Shown one piece after another: positions 26,691 to 36,055 of a stretch of DNA of 64,000 nt. Positions within the stretch are counted from its first letter, which is position 1; each line of letters begins with the position of its first letter. This DNA comes from Lachnospiraceae bacterium (lineage in GTDB: Bacteria; Bacillota; Clostridia; Lachnospirales; Lachnospiraceae). The notes below the pieces were generated by a model, which was not told the DNA's origin, searched no databases, and saw only the letters and a list, made by a program, of their open reading frames with translations. The stretch lies in contig CAJTCY010000004.1 of the NCBI GenBank assembly GCA_910575075.1, positions 1 to 64,000 of the forward strand, read 5' to 3'. Both the position numbers and the translations under genes were made by a program.

Positions 26691-27493
26691 TATTCTTCAC
26701 CTCCGCCTTGCTCCAGCATACTCTCACGCATCTTCGGTGAAAGGAAGGATTTCAGTTTCTCTTCTATAACACGTGGATTCTCTCCTGCCTGAATAGATAA
26801 AAGACCTTCCACCGTTACTTCCTTAATCATGACCTCAGTATCATTATTCACTTTCAGCTTTGCCGCAGTAGGAGTACAAAGCCAGTTAGCAATAATAGAA
26901 CCGTACAAAGTAGTAATCAGCGCAATCGCCATACTGGGACCAACCGTTGAAGGGTCATCCATCAATTTCAGCATGTTGATCAAACCAATCAGGGTACCAA
27001 TCATACCCCAGGCAGGACCTAACGCCGCCCATTTTTCCCAGAATCCAATGGTTGTTCTGTGACGGGATTCCACACACATCAAATCAGCTTCCATAATGCC
27101 TCTTACAAGCTCCGGATCTGTACCGTCAACCACCAGCATGATTCCTTTTTTCAAAAACTCATCTTCAATTCCGTTTGCTGCTTCCTCCAAAGCAAGAAGA
27201 CCTTCTTTTCTCGCTATGTTGGATAAATCAATAATGTGTTTGATTACCTCTCCCACATCTGCCTTAGGAGTCTTAAACACCAGTGTAAAGCTCTTTAACC
27301 CATTCAGGAAATCCGATATGGTATGGGAAGCGAGAACACCTGCCAGAGAACCTCCAATCGTAATGTACACAGAGTTCAAATCCAAAAAGTTCCCTAACGC
27401 TGACACTCCCTGGTCACCACTGATAATACCAAATATCATCAATCCAAAACCAAGTATAATTCCAAGTAAAGACGCTAAATCCAATTTTTCCAC
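26690..27493 (-). CDS. motA: Flagellar stator protein MotA
   Basis: 267 residues from a GTG start. Four membrane helices are visible, with the large cytoplasmic loop between the second and third. The conserved end of the loop reads WEKWAALGPAWGMIGTLIGLINML and VGPSMAIALITTLYGS. It powers rotation by interacting with FliG. It follows flbD by 37 bases and overlaps motB by one base. Confidence 0.97.
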   Translation of the reverse strand: MEKLDLASLLGIILGFGLMIFGIISGDQGVSALGNFLDLNSVYITIGGSLAGVLASHTISDFLNGLKSFTLVFKTPKADVGEVIKHIIDLSNIARKEGLLALEEAANGIEDEFLKKGIMLVVDGTDPELVRGIMEADLMCVESRHRTTIGFWEKWAALGPAWGMIGTLIGLINMLKLMDDPSTVGPSMAIALITTLYGSIIANWLCTPTAAKLKVNNDTEVMIKEVTVEGLLSIQAGENPRVIEEKLKSFLSPKMRESMLEQGGGEE

Positions 27494-27530
27494 CTGCCCT
27501 TTTCATCCATGAAGTGTATTCTATCCATAT

Positions 27531-27740
27531 TTATTCCTTTTCCAACCAGGGAAGACCAGTTGTCATAAAATCTCTCTTATACAATATTACTAAATTTTTG
27601 ACCTCTTGTCTACTTTCTTTTACAATTATTTTCTTCCCTGTTACAAAAGAAATGACAGTGTCCGGTGTTTCCTCCACTGTTTCAATTAATTCCGCATTAA
27701 TCAATAATTTCGTATCATTTAACTTTGTTACTTCTATCAT
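27531..27740 (-). CDS. flbD: FlbD-family flagellar protein
   Basis: 69 residues, the small FlbD family (SwrD in B. subtilis) found between flgE and motA or fliL. Signature parts are MIEVTKLNDTKLLINAELIE and PDTVISFVTGKKIIVKES. SwrD raises flagellar torque in B. subtilis; here the same role is inferred from family and position. The ATG has GAGG eight bases before it. Confidence 0.93.
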   Translation of the reverse strand: MIEVTKLNDTKLLINAELIETVEETPDTVISFVTGKKIIVKESRQEVKNLVILYKRDFMTTGLPWLEKE

Positions 27741-27995
27741 TGTTAAATACCTCTAAACCTCAGGTTTTTCCCCGTTTTGCCAAATCCCCTCCAAAACGTC
27801 CAGCCCTTTCTATGCCTTCCTTTTAGTTGCTCCAGACGGCATAGAACTCATTCTGCTCTGCGAGTCTTGATTCATACTTAATGAAACATCCATGCTAGAT
27901 TATATCATATCTTGAGGAACTATGAAACACAGTTCCCCAAGATAAATTAATTTTATTGTCAGACTATGCCAGTTTCACATTAGATCAGCCCAAAA
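27741..27995 (-). other. 255-base gap between flgE and flbD with hairpin and possible promoter
   Basis: One of the few large gaps in the operon. A 13-bp stem with one G-T pair (27909-27921 with 27931-27943) follows flgE. An extended -10 element TGATATAAT (TATAAT at 27899-27904) lies next, with no good -35. A 27-codon reading frame (27810-27893, start MDVSLSMNQ) follows but has no ribosome site, so I do not call it. The arrangement could give flbD-motAB extra transcription. Confidence 0.45.
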
Positions 27996-29609
27996 TTAAC
28001 GTTTCAGATTGACCAATTCCTCCAGCAGACTATCAGAAGTCGTAATAATTCTGGAATTTGCCTGGAAACCTCTTTGAGTCGTAATCATTTCTGTAAACTC
28101 ATTGGCAAGATCCACATTGGACATTTCCAGAACACCGCTGGACATTTTGCCACCGTCTGCGGTAATATCCTGACCGATTCCATCAAACTCACCAGAGTTC
28201 AATGTCTGCTGATAGCAGTTCTCTCCCAGTTTCTCAAGACCAGCCGGATTTGCAAATGTAGTCACTGCAATTTGTCCCAGAAGCTTTTTAGTACCATTAT
28301 CATAACTTCCGTAAATCTCTCCGTTCTCCTGAACCTCCAAACCAGTCATTCTTCCCAAACGCCTGCCAAGTCCGTTGAGTCCCTGGACATCACCTTTATC
28401 AACTCCAAGCGTACACTTTTTGCCATTATCATAACATCCCGCCGTAGAAAAATCAACATTGATATTCCGGAACTCTCCACCCAAAGCTGACATTTTCAGC
28501 AGTACGGATTCTGCACCTTCCTGTCCAACCCACTGGAATATTCCGGCATTCGGCTCCTCTTCTTTAAAATCCAACTGATAACCATACACCGTTTCTGTAA
28601 AACTGTAAACGGCAGAGTTTCCATTCTGTGTCACATTAGCAAGGCTAAAGTTCTGCGCCTGATTATCGGAAATTCCAAACATAGAGGTGACAGAGTACTC
28701 AATAGTAGCATCATCATTCGCTACAAATTTCTTATTCGCATCATCATATGTAAGTGCATGGCCATCTGCATCCCGGAAGGTTGTTCCGTCATACGTAAAT
28801 CCGCCTGCCAGGTTAAATGAACGCTGTACATTGGTCGGCTCACCAAATACATTGGTCATCGTATTATTTGGATCCGCTGCAAGATAATCCTGAAGAATCG
28901 AATGATTGTTAGAATCAAGGACATCCGACAGCTCCACCGTATAAGTAAGTGTATCTACATTTGCAGTCTTCACAGCAAATTTTGCAGAATAACTGTAACC
29001 CAGGGCATCATAGAAATTCAGGCTCATAATATAACCGTCATCACTGTTTAACTGTACATTATTCTTATCCAGAATACCTGCACAAGTAGCTTCCGTGGTT
29101 GCTTCCGGCGCAGATGTCAGATTTGCCTCCTGCATGATACGCAGCGGAGAAACAGTATCTTTCCTGATTGTTCCAGTAGTCGGATCTACCTGCCATCCCA
29201 TGACATTATAACCATTTGCCTTGGTGGTCAATGTACCGGAACCGTCAATATAAAAAGCTCCTGCCTTGGTAAAAAGGTTCTCAGAACCGTTGTTGACGAT
29301 AAAAAAGCTGTCTCCGGTAATTCTTAAATCCCATCCATCTCCGGTCGTCTGAGTGGAACCTGGTGAAGTAATATTTACAGATGTGGAACCAGTGGTAACA
29401 CCGAGACCGATCTGTTTTGCATTGACACCGCCCTTATTAGCCGTAGCGCCAGATGCATTTGAAATATTCTGATACATAATATCACTGAATGTTGTACTGG
29501 ACGATTTGAATGCTACCGTATTTACGTTAGCAATATTATTACCAATTACATCCATCTTTGTCTGGTGTGTTTTTAATCCTGATACACCAGAATACAATGC
29601 TCTCATCAT
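27996..29609 (-). CDS. flgE: Flagellar hook protein FlgE
   Basis: About 537 residues. The N-terminal rod/hook signature ALYSGVSGLKTHQTKMDVIGNNIANVNT is cut here to MRALYSGVSGLK and VIGNNIANVNTVAFKSS. The C-terminal hook signature reads SNVDLANEFTEMITTQRGFQ and ends in LLEELVNLKR. The middle is the variable surface domain and is rich in Asn, Asp and Thr. The start MMRAL at 29609 has GGAGGTCA at ten bases; the longer frame is not supported. The hook joins rod and filament. Confidence 0.96.
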   Translation of the reverse strand: MMRALYSGVSGLKTHQTKMDVIGNNIANVNTVAFKSSSTTFSDIMYQNISNASGATANKGGVNAKQIGLGVTTGSTSVNITSPGSTQTTGDGWDLRITGDSFFIVNNGSENLFTKAGAFYIDGSGTLTTKANGYNVMGWQVDPTTGTIRKDTVSPLRIMQEANLTSAPEATTEATCAGILDKNNVQLNSDDGYIMSLNFYDALGYSYSAKFAVKTANVDTLTYTVELSDVLDSNNHSILQDYLAADPNNTMTNVFGEPTNVQRSFNLAGGFTYDGTTFRDADGHALTYDDANKKFVANDDATIEYSVTSMFGISDNQAQNFSLANVTQNGNSAVYSFTETVYGYQLDFKEEEPNAGIFQWVGQEGAESVLLKMSALGGEFRNINVDFSTAGCYDNGKKCTLGVDKGDVQGLNGLGRRLGRMTGLEVQENGEIYGSYDNGTKKLLGQIAVTTFANPAGLEKLGENCYQQTLNSGEFDGIGQDITADGGKMSSGVLEMSNVDLANEFTEMITTQRGFQANSRIITTSDSLLEELVNLKR

Positions 29610-29691
29610 AATGAATTGACCTCCTGATTTTTCTGCCGTATGGTCTTTTCTGTCATTCAAAGACCGCCCGCCTCCTATATTTAGGTCCAGC

Positions 29692-30090
29692 TTATATAAT
29701 TACGGCTCCATCTATATTTGTGTATATATTTTCTTTCGACTCTGTCTGATCCATTGCTGTTACCACTGTTTTATTTGGTACATTCACAATGAAAGAATAC
29801 GAGTCTACAATCACAAGGGATTCTTTCATTCCCTTTGCCTCTGCTTTTTCCGCCCCTGTCTCCAGCCGTTCTTTCTGCTCACTGGAAAGCTCTATATTCC
29901 TGCTCTGCAGCCGCATAGAGGCATGCTTGGAAAATTTTAATTCTGAATTTTCGTCTACAGACTGCCTGCGCCTTAATATATCCTCAAAGGACAGTTCTGA
30001 CACGGATGACGCAGAATCTGTACTTCCATGTTTCAGATACTGGTCTGTTATCTGTTCAATAGAAGAGAATTGATTTGAAATTTTATTCAT
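29692..30090 (-). CDS. Flagellar operon protein, TIGR02530 family
   Basis: 132 residues. It has the family core LKFSKHASMRLQSRNIELSSEQ and ESLVIVDSYSFIVNVPNKTVVTAMD. The family is found only beside flgD and flgE in Firmicute flagellar operons, and its function is not established; a part in hook assembly is inferred from position. There is no signal peptide or membrane helix. It starts with GGAGAGAG five bases upstream and lies 82 bases before flgE. Confidence 0.88.
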   Translation of the reverse strand: MNKISNQFSSIEQITDQYLKHGSTDSASSVSELSFEDILRRRQSVDENSELKFSKHASMRLQSRNIELSSEQKERLETGAEKAEAKGMKESLVIVDSYSFIVNVPNKTVVTAMDQTESKENIYTNIDGAVII

Positions 30091-30128
30091 ATGCTCTCTC
30101 CATTCTAAGCATCCCTGCTTATTTTCAA

Positions 30129-30866
30129 CTATGACTTTGGATTATCTTCTTTGTTATCTCCGCTCCCTGCACCTTCTGTCTCATTTTTATCATCCGCAGA
30201 ATCATTGTCACCTTCCGTTGTTTTATCTAATTCATTCATCTTAGCAACCAGTTCCTGCAGTTTCTTCAAAGAGGACGGATAATATTTCTCAATCATCTGC
30301 TGCTGATATGTGGTAAGACTATTGTATGCCTTTCTAACAATCTCAAGATCACTTTTGTCTTTCAGTGTCAGTTTGTTAGGATCTGGCAGCTCATCCACAA
30401 CCTTTTTGAAATCTTCGGCAATGGATACTGCGTCCAGGTAATCATCATCAATCACTCTGTCCAGGTCATCCAATGAATATAAATTATCATCAATAGAAAG
30501 ATAAAGCTTTCCTCTTTCTTTTACAATGTAATCTACCCTGCCCTGCACAACATTTGATGCGCCTGTGGTACTGGTCACCTTCATAATCACTGTCTTGCCA
30601 ATCAAATTTGCAGCCTGCTGTGACTCCATAGAAGCATTCAGATTCTGCATTTCCTCAAGAGATGAGAAAGTAGCAAGCTGGGAAATATATTCTGTATTAG
30701 AAGTTGGCTCCAATGGATCCTGGTATTTCATCTGCGCTACCAAAAGCTGAAGAAAAGCTTCTTTATCCAATGCACTGTTGCTTGACTTTGTTGCCTGTGA
30801 CAAGGAATTGGCAGAAGCTGTTTCATCTACAACTTTACCGTCTTTTACTGGTACAATAATGCTCAT
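30129..30866 (-). CDS. flgD: Hook assembly scaffold protein FlgD
   Basis: 245 residues. The N-terminal part is the classic FlgD hook-cap sequence: LDKEAFLQLLVAQMKYQDPLEP, read here as FLQLLVAQMKYQDPLEPTSN, then EYISQLATFSSLEEMQN. A beta domain (VQGRVDYIVKERGKLYL) follows. The C-terminal 60 residues are polar, rich in Asp and Asn, and unlike the usual FlgD end. It caps the growing hook. Confidence 0.93.
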   Translation of the reverse strand: MSIIVPVKDGKVVDETASANSLSQATKSSNSALDKEAFLQLLVAQMKYQDPLEPTSNTEYISQLATFSSLEEMQNLNASMESQQAANLIGKTVIMKVTSTTGASNVVQGRVDYIVKERGKLYLSIDDNLYSLDDLDRVIDDDYLDAVSIAEDFKKVVDELPDPNKLTLKDKSDLEIVRKAYNSLTTYQQQMIEKYYPSSLKKLQELVAKMNELDKTTEGDNDSADDKNETEGAGSGDNKEDNPKS

Positions 30867-30898
30867 ACTATCTCTCCTTTCCCTATTATTTTATTTCA

Positions 30899-32404
30899 TT
30901 AAATAGTTACATCCATACGATTGCCTTGTTCTGTCATAATCTTTGCCGCAAGGCTTTCCTCCTCTGTCATCAGCCCTTCCAGTTCATCCAGACTGTCAAT
31001 ATTCAGATCTCTCCTTCCAGACTTTCGCGATTCCTCTTCCTGTTTCTGGGCATTGTTCCGCTGATTCTCTTCCAGATTCCGTTCAAACTCATGGCTGGCA
31101 ATAGTTACTTCAATTGCCTCCACCTTCATGCCCTGCTGGTTCATATTTTCCTTGAGTACTACGAGCTGGCTCTCTAATGCTTCTTTTACAGCCTCATTCT
31201 GCGCGGCAAGCTGTGCAGTAATAACTCCTTCTCTGGAAATTACCTGCAGATACACTTTGCCCAGATTCGCCGGATTAAGCTGCATTTCAATAGAAGACTC
31301 TGCCTGATTTACAATTACCCTCGTCATCTGGCTGACCTGCCTTAGAATATCATCCACATTAACTTTTGTCTGAACAACCGTCTGTGTCACCTCTATGGTC
31401 TGTCCCTGATTCACTGTCTGAGTCGTAGTCTGATACGTAACATGAGGCTGGCGATTGTCTGTCTTGTCATTTCCTTTGATATCCTGTGTCAGCTTACTGT
31501 AAGAATCTTCCTCTGTACCGCCGCTTGTATCTGAAGCATCTTCTTCTGCTCCCTGTTCACCTTCCAGACTCCTCGTGCTGATCTCTGCTGTCTGTTCTTC
31601 TCTGGATGTGTCAGACACTTCCTGAGACACTTCTCTATGTATTCCTGTTTCCTCGGCTGTACTCTGAACCGTACTATTCAGCGTTTCCGCCGATTGCTCT
31701 CCGGCTTCTGAAACGGTTTCCTCAATTACAGAATCTGGCAGTTCTGCCCCTGCATCTCCAACATTTTCTGTCACAGTTTCTGGTGCCTGTTCTGCCATCA
31801 TCTTCTCCAATTCAGGCAGAATTTGCTTCATCTCTTCTGGTGTCAGATTCATCTGCTGAGCGAAATTCTGAGATAATTCGCTGATTTCTCCTAACAATTG
31901 CTGAAAATTCTCACTTAACAGCAAACCTCCAATATCTTCACTTCCGGTAAGCTCCATCACAAGACCTGCAAGTTTGGAAGGGTCCATAAGGTCCAAAACC
32001 GTAAGCCCTAATGCCTCCATCTGCTGTGTCAGCTCTTCCTGAGAAATTCCCAGCTCTTCTGCCACCGTTTCTTTGATCTGTTCACCGAAAACTTCCAGCT
32101 TATCTTTGGCATCTTCTGGCAATTTACTGTTCCCATCGGCATTCTCACTGCGTGAAATTGAACTCTCCCGATAGCTGGATTTTACAGATTCTTTTTCAAA
32201 AGCAGTCTGATTCACAGCATCCGGTTTGGCAGACTGATCTGCATTCACACCGGAAAATAGATTTGCCGTACTTCCTCCAGACGAAGCTGTATAATTTAAA
32301 AATGAACCAAAAGCAACGTCTGTTACCTGAGATTGTTTCTGCATCTGCAATAAGTCAGGATTATTCAGCATGGATGCTATCTGCGCTATTTTGCTGGTCG
32401 TCAT
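30899..32404 (-). CDS. fliK: Hook-length control protein FliK
   Basis: 501 residues from the ATG at 32404 with GGAGG before it. The N-terminal two thirds are low-complexity Gln/Glu/Ser-rich ruler sequence. The C-terminal core (about 350-440) has the FliK signature, with SSIEMQLNPANLGKVYLQV and GMKVEAIEVTIA. FliK measures hook length and triggers FlhB switching. As usual, only the C-terminal domain is conserved. Confidence 0.92.
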   Translation of the reverse strand: MTTSKIAQIASMLNNPDLLQMQKQSQVTDVAFGSFLNYTASSGGSTANLFSGVNADQSAKPDAVNQTAFEKESVKSSYRESSISRSENADGNSKLPEDAKDKLEVFGEQIKETVAEELGISQEELTQQMEALGLTVLDLMDPSKLAGLVMELTGSEDIGGLLLSENFQQLLGEISELSQNFAQQMNLTPEEMKQILPELEKMMAEQAPETVTENVGDAGAELPDSVIEETVSEAGEQSAETLNSTVQSTAEETGIHREVSQEVSDTSREEQTAEISTRSLEGEQGAEEDASDTSGGTEEDSYSKLTQDIKGNDKTDNRQPHVTYQTTTQTVNQGQTIEVTQTVVQTKVNVDDILRQVSQMTRVIVNQAESSIEMQLNPANLGKVYLQVISREGVITAQLAAQNEAVKEALESQLVVLKENMNQQGMKVEAIEVTIASHEFERNLEENQRNNAQKQEEESRKSGRRDLNIDSLDELEGLMTEEESLAAKIMTEQGNRMDVTI

Positions 32405-32575
32405 CAATTTTCCTCCTTTCTCTTATATTATTATCTATATTCGTTCAGGGTTACAAAAAAACCATTTCTGACCTCTGAACTATATTATAAAATCCCTGAA
32501 AGGACCTTATAACCATCTTAATAAAATACCATAGCTGCAAATTTCCGGCACTTAACAATTCAATTACCGATAAAC
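32405..32575 (-). other. 171-base gap before fliK
   Basis: This gap separates the MotE-like gene from fliK. It holds a perfect -10 TATAAT (plus-strand 32484-32489) with a poor -35, and a pair TTCAGGG (32443-32449) / CCCTGAA (32494-32500) enclosing it. An internal promoter or mRNA processing site is possible but unproven. Confidence 0.3.
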
Positions 32576-33412
32576 TTAAGGTTCCATAATCTTAGTCACT
32601 CTTGCAGCAACCTGAGAATCCATAGCATCTAATATTTTAGCTCTTGCATCCGTTTCCATATTCTGCAATATTTTTGCCACCAGTTTCAAGTCATCTGTCA
32701 TGGCTTCCATCAGCGCTGCAGCCTGCTTCGGCTTCATAGATGCATATGTATTAACATATTCCGTGATCTCATCATCTGCCTGCTGCTGTTGGATGACCTG
32801 TTTATACAACACCTCTGCATTTGCGGGATCAATGCTTTCATAATATGCCTTATATTCTGATATATCGGGTGCCTTTTCGTTAAACACAACCTCTTTATAA
32901 AAATCATTTTTCTGCTGTTCGAAGGCTGCCTGCTGGTTCTCAAATTCTTTCAGTCTCTCTATTTCAGCCTGAAGCTGAGCCACATTATCTGAGCTTCCTT
33001 TTGATTTAGACTGGGCGTCTGATAATTCTACTTCCAATTCCTTAATACGTTTGATCGCCTCATCTAAAGTTGTATAAGGATACTGAGCATCTACTGTAGG
33101 TTCTTCTTTAGCTCCCTCAGGTAAAATCTTATTGATGTAAGGAACATCCTTTAATATAGGCTGCAGTACAGTAGAACCAAATCCGCCAATATCCATTTTT
33201 ATTACCAGCAGAAGAATAGCAAGCCAAATAATTATAAAAATAATTGTTGCAAAAACAACTGCCAGTTTACTTCCACTTTCCTCTTCCTCCGGCATTTCTT
33301 CCTGTTCCTGCTTTTGTTTCTTTTTTTCCTCTTTTTTTCTGGCTTTTTCTGCTTTTTTCTGCGCTTTTTTATCTAACGCTCCTGCTTCTTCCTCTAACAT
33401 TGGGTCTGCCAT
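32576..33412 (-). CDS. MotE-like flagellar membrane protein
   Basis: 278 residues. An acidic and Lys-rich cytoplasmic start (EKARKKEEKKKQKQEQ) precedes one membrane helix (about 52-75). A coiled coil (about 115-175) and a C-terminal helical domain follow, with KPKQAAALMEAMTDDLKLVAKILQNM and a close like the MgtE N-terminal / FliG-like fold. The position between fliJ and fliK and this layout match the MotE/FlbB-type proteins of flagellar operons, which help stator assembly in other bacteria. I use the ATG at 33412; a GTG nine bases before is possible. Confidence 0.75.
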   Translation of the reverse strand: MADPMLEEEAGALDKKAQKKAEKARKKEEKKKQKQEQEEMPEEEESGSKLAVVFATIIFIIIWLAILLLVIKMDIGGFGSTVLQPILKDVPYINKILPEGAKEEPTVDAQYPYTTLDEAIKRIKELEVELSDAQSKSKGSSDNVAQLQAEIERLKEFENQQAAFEQQKNDFYKEVVFNEKAPDISEYKAYYESIDPANAEVLYKQVIQQQQADDEITEYVNTYASMKPKQAAALMEAMTDDLKLVAKILQNMETDARAKILDAMDSQVAARVTKIMEP

Positions 33413-33424
33413 ATCTTTCACCGC

Positions 33425-33874
33425 CTATCCTTCTATTGCATGATTGTGAGTGAAGCTAACCAGTTCATCCACAGCCTTGCTCTCTTCCTTTTCCAGTTCT
33501 TTCTTAAATTCTTCAAAAGCTTTATCTTTCAGTATTTCATGCGTTTTTCGTTCTGTCATAACCTCCTGCAAATGTTTCCTGGCGCTTTCCAGATTCCGCT
33601 CCGCCACATGGACGGCAAGGGTCTGGTTACGAATTTGCCCTTTCATATTTTCTATGGCCGTACGGTTTACTTTAATTTCCAGAAAATCCAGACGATCCTC
33701 CATCAACTCTCTCGCCTGCTTTTCATAGCCTTTCTTCCTCTGCCGCAGCCTCTCCAGTTTTTCTTCCTCTTTGTTCAAATTAGCAGCTGCTATGGAAAAA
33801 GAAGTCTTAGCCTGTGTTTCCAGCTTGTATTTAATATCCAGAATATTCTGCATTTTATATGTAAACTTCGCCAT
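33425..33874 (-). CDS. fliJ: Flagellar export protein FliJ
   Basis: 149 residues, almost all alpha-helical coiled coil (FTYKMQNILDIKYKLE at the start, FEEFKKELEKEESKAVDEL near the end). FliJ is the central stalk of the FliI ATPase and links to FlhA. It lies 50 bases after fliI. Sequence conservation in this family is low, but length, charge pattern and position agree. Confidence 0.9.
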   Translation of the reverse strand: MAKFTYKMQNILDIKYKLETQAKTSFSIAAANLNKEEEKLERLRQRKKGYEKQARELMEDRLDFLEIKVNRTAIENMKGQIRNQTLAVHVAERNLESARKHLQEVMTERKTHEILKDKAFEEFKKELEKEESKAVDELVSFTHNHAIEG

Positions 33875-33924
33875 AAATACCTCTATTCTATCTATGCAGG
33901 TTTTATTATTTTATGGGATAATTG

Positions 33925-35229
33925 TTAAAAAATCTGTTCCATCATGTCTAATATTTCTTCAAAAGTAAATTTGTCATGGGTTTCCTGCAGTAAAAATCTG
34001 TTTACTTCGTCAATTTTCTCGATGGCATAATCAATATTCTTATTGGAACCATTTTTGTAGGCGCCAATATTGATTAAATCTTCTGCTTCCTGATAAGTCG
34101 CAAGCACATTTTTCAATTTGCCCGCCGCATCTTTATGCTCTTTTTCCGCTATGGAACTCATAACACGGGAAATACTCTGCAAAACATCAATTGCCGGATA
34201 ATGATTCCTATGAGCAAGCTTCCTGTCCAGCATTATATGTCCGTCAAGTATACTTCTTGCCGTATCCGTAATAGGTTCGTTAAAATCATCTCCATCTACC
34301 AAAACTGTATAGAGTCCGGTAATAGAACCTTTATCTGAATTACCTGCACGTTCCAGAAGTTTGGGCATTTCGGAGTATACACTGGGTGGATAACCTCTGG
34401 TCACCGGAGGTTCTCCGGAAGCAAGTCCAATTTCTCTCTGTGCCATGGAAAAACGCGTCAGGGAATCCATCATCAACAGAACATCCTTTCCCTGATCTCT
34501 GAAATATTCCGCAATAGCCGTTGCAGTTTTGGCTGCATTTCTGCGAAGAAGCGCCGGACGGTCAGAAGTCGCAACTACCACAACAGAACGCCGCATACCT
34601 TCTTCTCCCATATCCCGTTCAATAAATTCCCTTACTTCTCTTCCTCGTTCCCCAATCAGGGCAATTACATTGATATCAGCTCTGGTATTCCTGGCAAACA
34701 TTCCAAGTAAAGTACTCTTGCCCACGCCAGAACCTGCAAAAATTCCAATTCTCTGTCCTTTTCCTACTGTAATCAATCCATCCACAGCTTTTACTCCCAG
34801 CGGAAGCACCTCATCAATAATTTCCCTTGCCATAGGGTCTGGAGGCGCTGCATCTACTGGATATTCTTCTTTCAGAACCAGTTCTTCGACATCAGTAGGC
34901 CGTCCCATTCCATCCAGGGTGTGTCCCAGCATTTCATTTCCCACACAAACAGACAAAGGATGTCCCGTATTCTCTACGATACATCCTACGCCAAGCCCTT
35001 CCACACTCTCATAAGGCATAAGAAGCAGTCTCTTATCCCGAAATCCCACTACTTCTGCCATAATGGAAATATCCTTGTTCTTGTCAATGATAATCCGGCA
35101 CAAGTCACTGAGTTTGGCGTTGGGTCCTACCGATTCAATGGTAAGTCCTACAATTTTTACTACTTTTCCCATATGTCGATAATAGTTCTTCTCTGCTAAT
35201 TCTTCATATTTCTCTAAATTATAGGCCAC
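33925..35229 (-). CDS. fliI: Flagellum-specific export ATPase FliI
   Basis: 434 residues from a GTG start with GAGGGAAATGAT upstream. The Walker A motif is FAGSGVGKST, Walker B is DVLLMMDSLTRF, and the family signature reads PPSVYSEMPKLLERAG. It is related to F1 ATPase beta. It energises early steps of type III export with FliH and FliJ, which flank it. Confidence 0.97.
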   Translation of the reverse strand: MAYNLEKYEELAEKNYYRHMGKVVKIVGLTIESVGPNAKLSDLCRIIIDKNKDISIMAEVVGFRDKRLLLMPYESVEGLGVGCIVENTGHPLSVCVGNEMLGHTLDGMGRPTDVEELVLKEEYPVDAAPPDPMAREIIDEVLPLGVKAVDGLITVGKGQRIGIFAGSGVGKSTLLGMFARNTRADINVIALIGERGREVREFIERDMGEEGMRRSVVVVATSDRPALLRRNAAKTATAIAEYFRDQGKDVLLMMDSLTRFSMAQREIGLASGEPPVTRGYPPSVYSEMPKLLERAGNSDKGSITGLYTVLVDGDDFNEPITDTARSILDGHIMLDRKLAHRNHYPAIDVLQSISRVMSSIAEKEHKDAAGKLKNVLATYQEAEDLINIGAYKNGSNKNIDYAIEKIDEVNRFLLQETHDKFTFEEILDMMEQIF

Positions 35230-35239
35230 ATCATTTCCC

Positions 35240-36055
35240 TCACAAACTTAATGACTTCAATGCTTTTATCAGATGATCCAGTTGAACGTCTGCTCCACAG
35301 TCAAATATCCCTGAATCTGTTTCTATCATACACTGCCGCTCCTGTAAAGCTGCGTCCGCCATGATTTCTATATGTACAGACGCTCCAACCTGCTGTCTAA
35401 TCTCATCTTTATGTTCTTCTATATACCCATAATCTTTCAGGCTCACCCTTACCTGAAATTCCTTCGTTCCTTCAGCATTCAAAATTACTTTCTGAATCAG
35501 ATAAACTAATATTGATTTTTTATCATCAAACTGTACATGAAATACCTTTTCAAATACATCAGCAATCACATCAACCAAATATGGCTCCAGGTCCTGAATC
35601 CTCTGTTGATAGTCTTCTTCCATTCTCTGGTGCTCTTGCTCCAGTTCTCTGCTCAGTGCATCCAGCTTCTGCTGAGCCTTAGCATTACCTTCCTGTTGTC
35701 CTGCCGCAAAACCTTCATTTCTTGCCTGTTCCCGAATAGCTTCTACCTGATTGCGGGCATCTGCAAGCATAGCTTCTGCCTGGCTGCGGGCATCTGCAAG
35801 AACAGTATCTGCTTCCTCCTGTGCCAATTTCCGTATTTCCTCCGGTGTAATCTCCGGTTCCTTTGGTACGGCATCCACCACTTCCATCTGCAGTCCTGCC
35901 ACAAAACCATCTGAAGATGCCAGCTGTTCAGCATTCTGCTGACGCATGATTTTCTCCAGCTCCTTCATTCTCTCCGCTACCCGGATATTAGAATTGATAA
36001 CCCTGGTACTTTGGCCATTGGAAATTATATGTCTCTGCTTATATAAATTAGACAA
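35240..36055 (-). CDS. fliH: Flagellar export ATPase regulator FliH
   Basis: About 271 residues. I place the start at a TTG (36055) because GGAGGTGA stands eight bases before it, inside the end of fliG; the protein then begins MSNLYKQRHIISNG, the usual beginning in this family. A GTG at 36073 is the alternative. An acidic/Gln coiled coil with repeated AEAMLADARNQVEA-like units (about 80-130) leads to the FliH core (PYLVDVIADVFEKVFHVQF). It controls FliI. Confidence 0.9.
   Translation of the reverse strand: MSNLYKQRHIISNGQSTRVINSNIRVAERMKELEKIMRQQNAEQLASSDGFVAGLQMEVVDAVPKEPEITPEEIRKLAQEEADTVLADARSQAEAMLADARNQVEAIREQARNEGFAAGQQEGNAKAQQKLDALSRELEQEHQRMEEDYQQRIQDLEPYLVDVIADVFEKVFHVQFDDKKSILVYLIQKVILNAEGTKEFQVRVSLKDYGYIEEHKDEIRQQVGASVHIEIMADAALQERQCMIETDSGIFDCGADVQLDHLIKALKSLSL

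Noticed and set aside
27810..27893. 27-codon frame between flgE and flbD (MDVSLSMNQ...)
   Set aside because: No ribosome site before the ATG and no known family; it lies in a regulatory gap.
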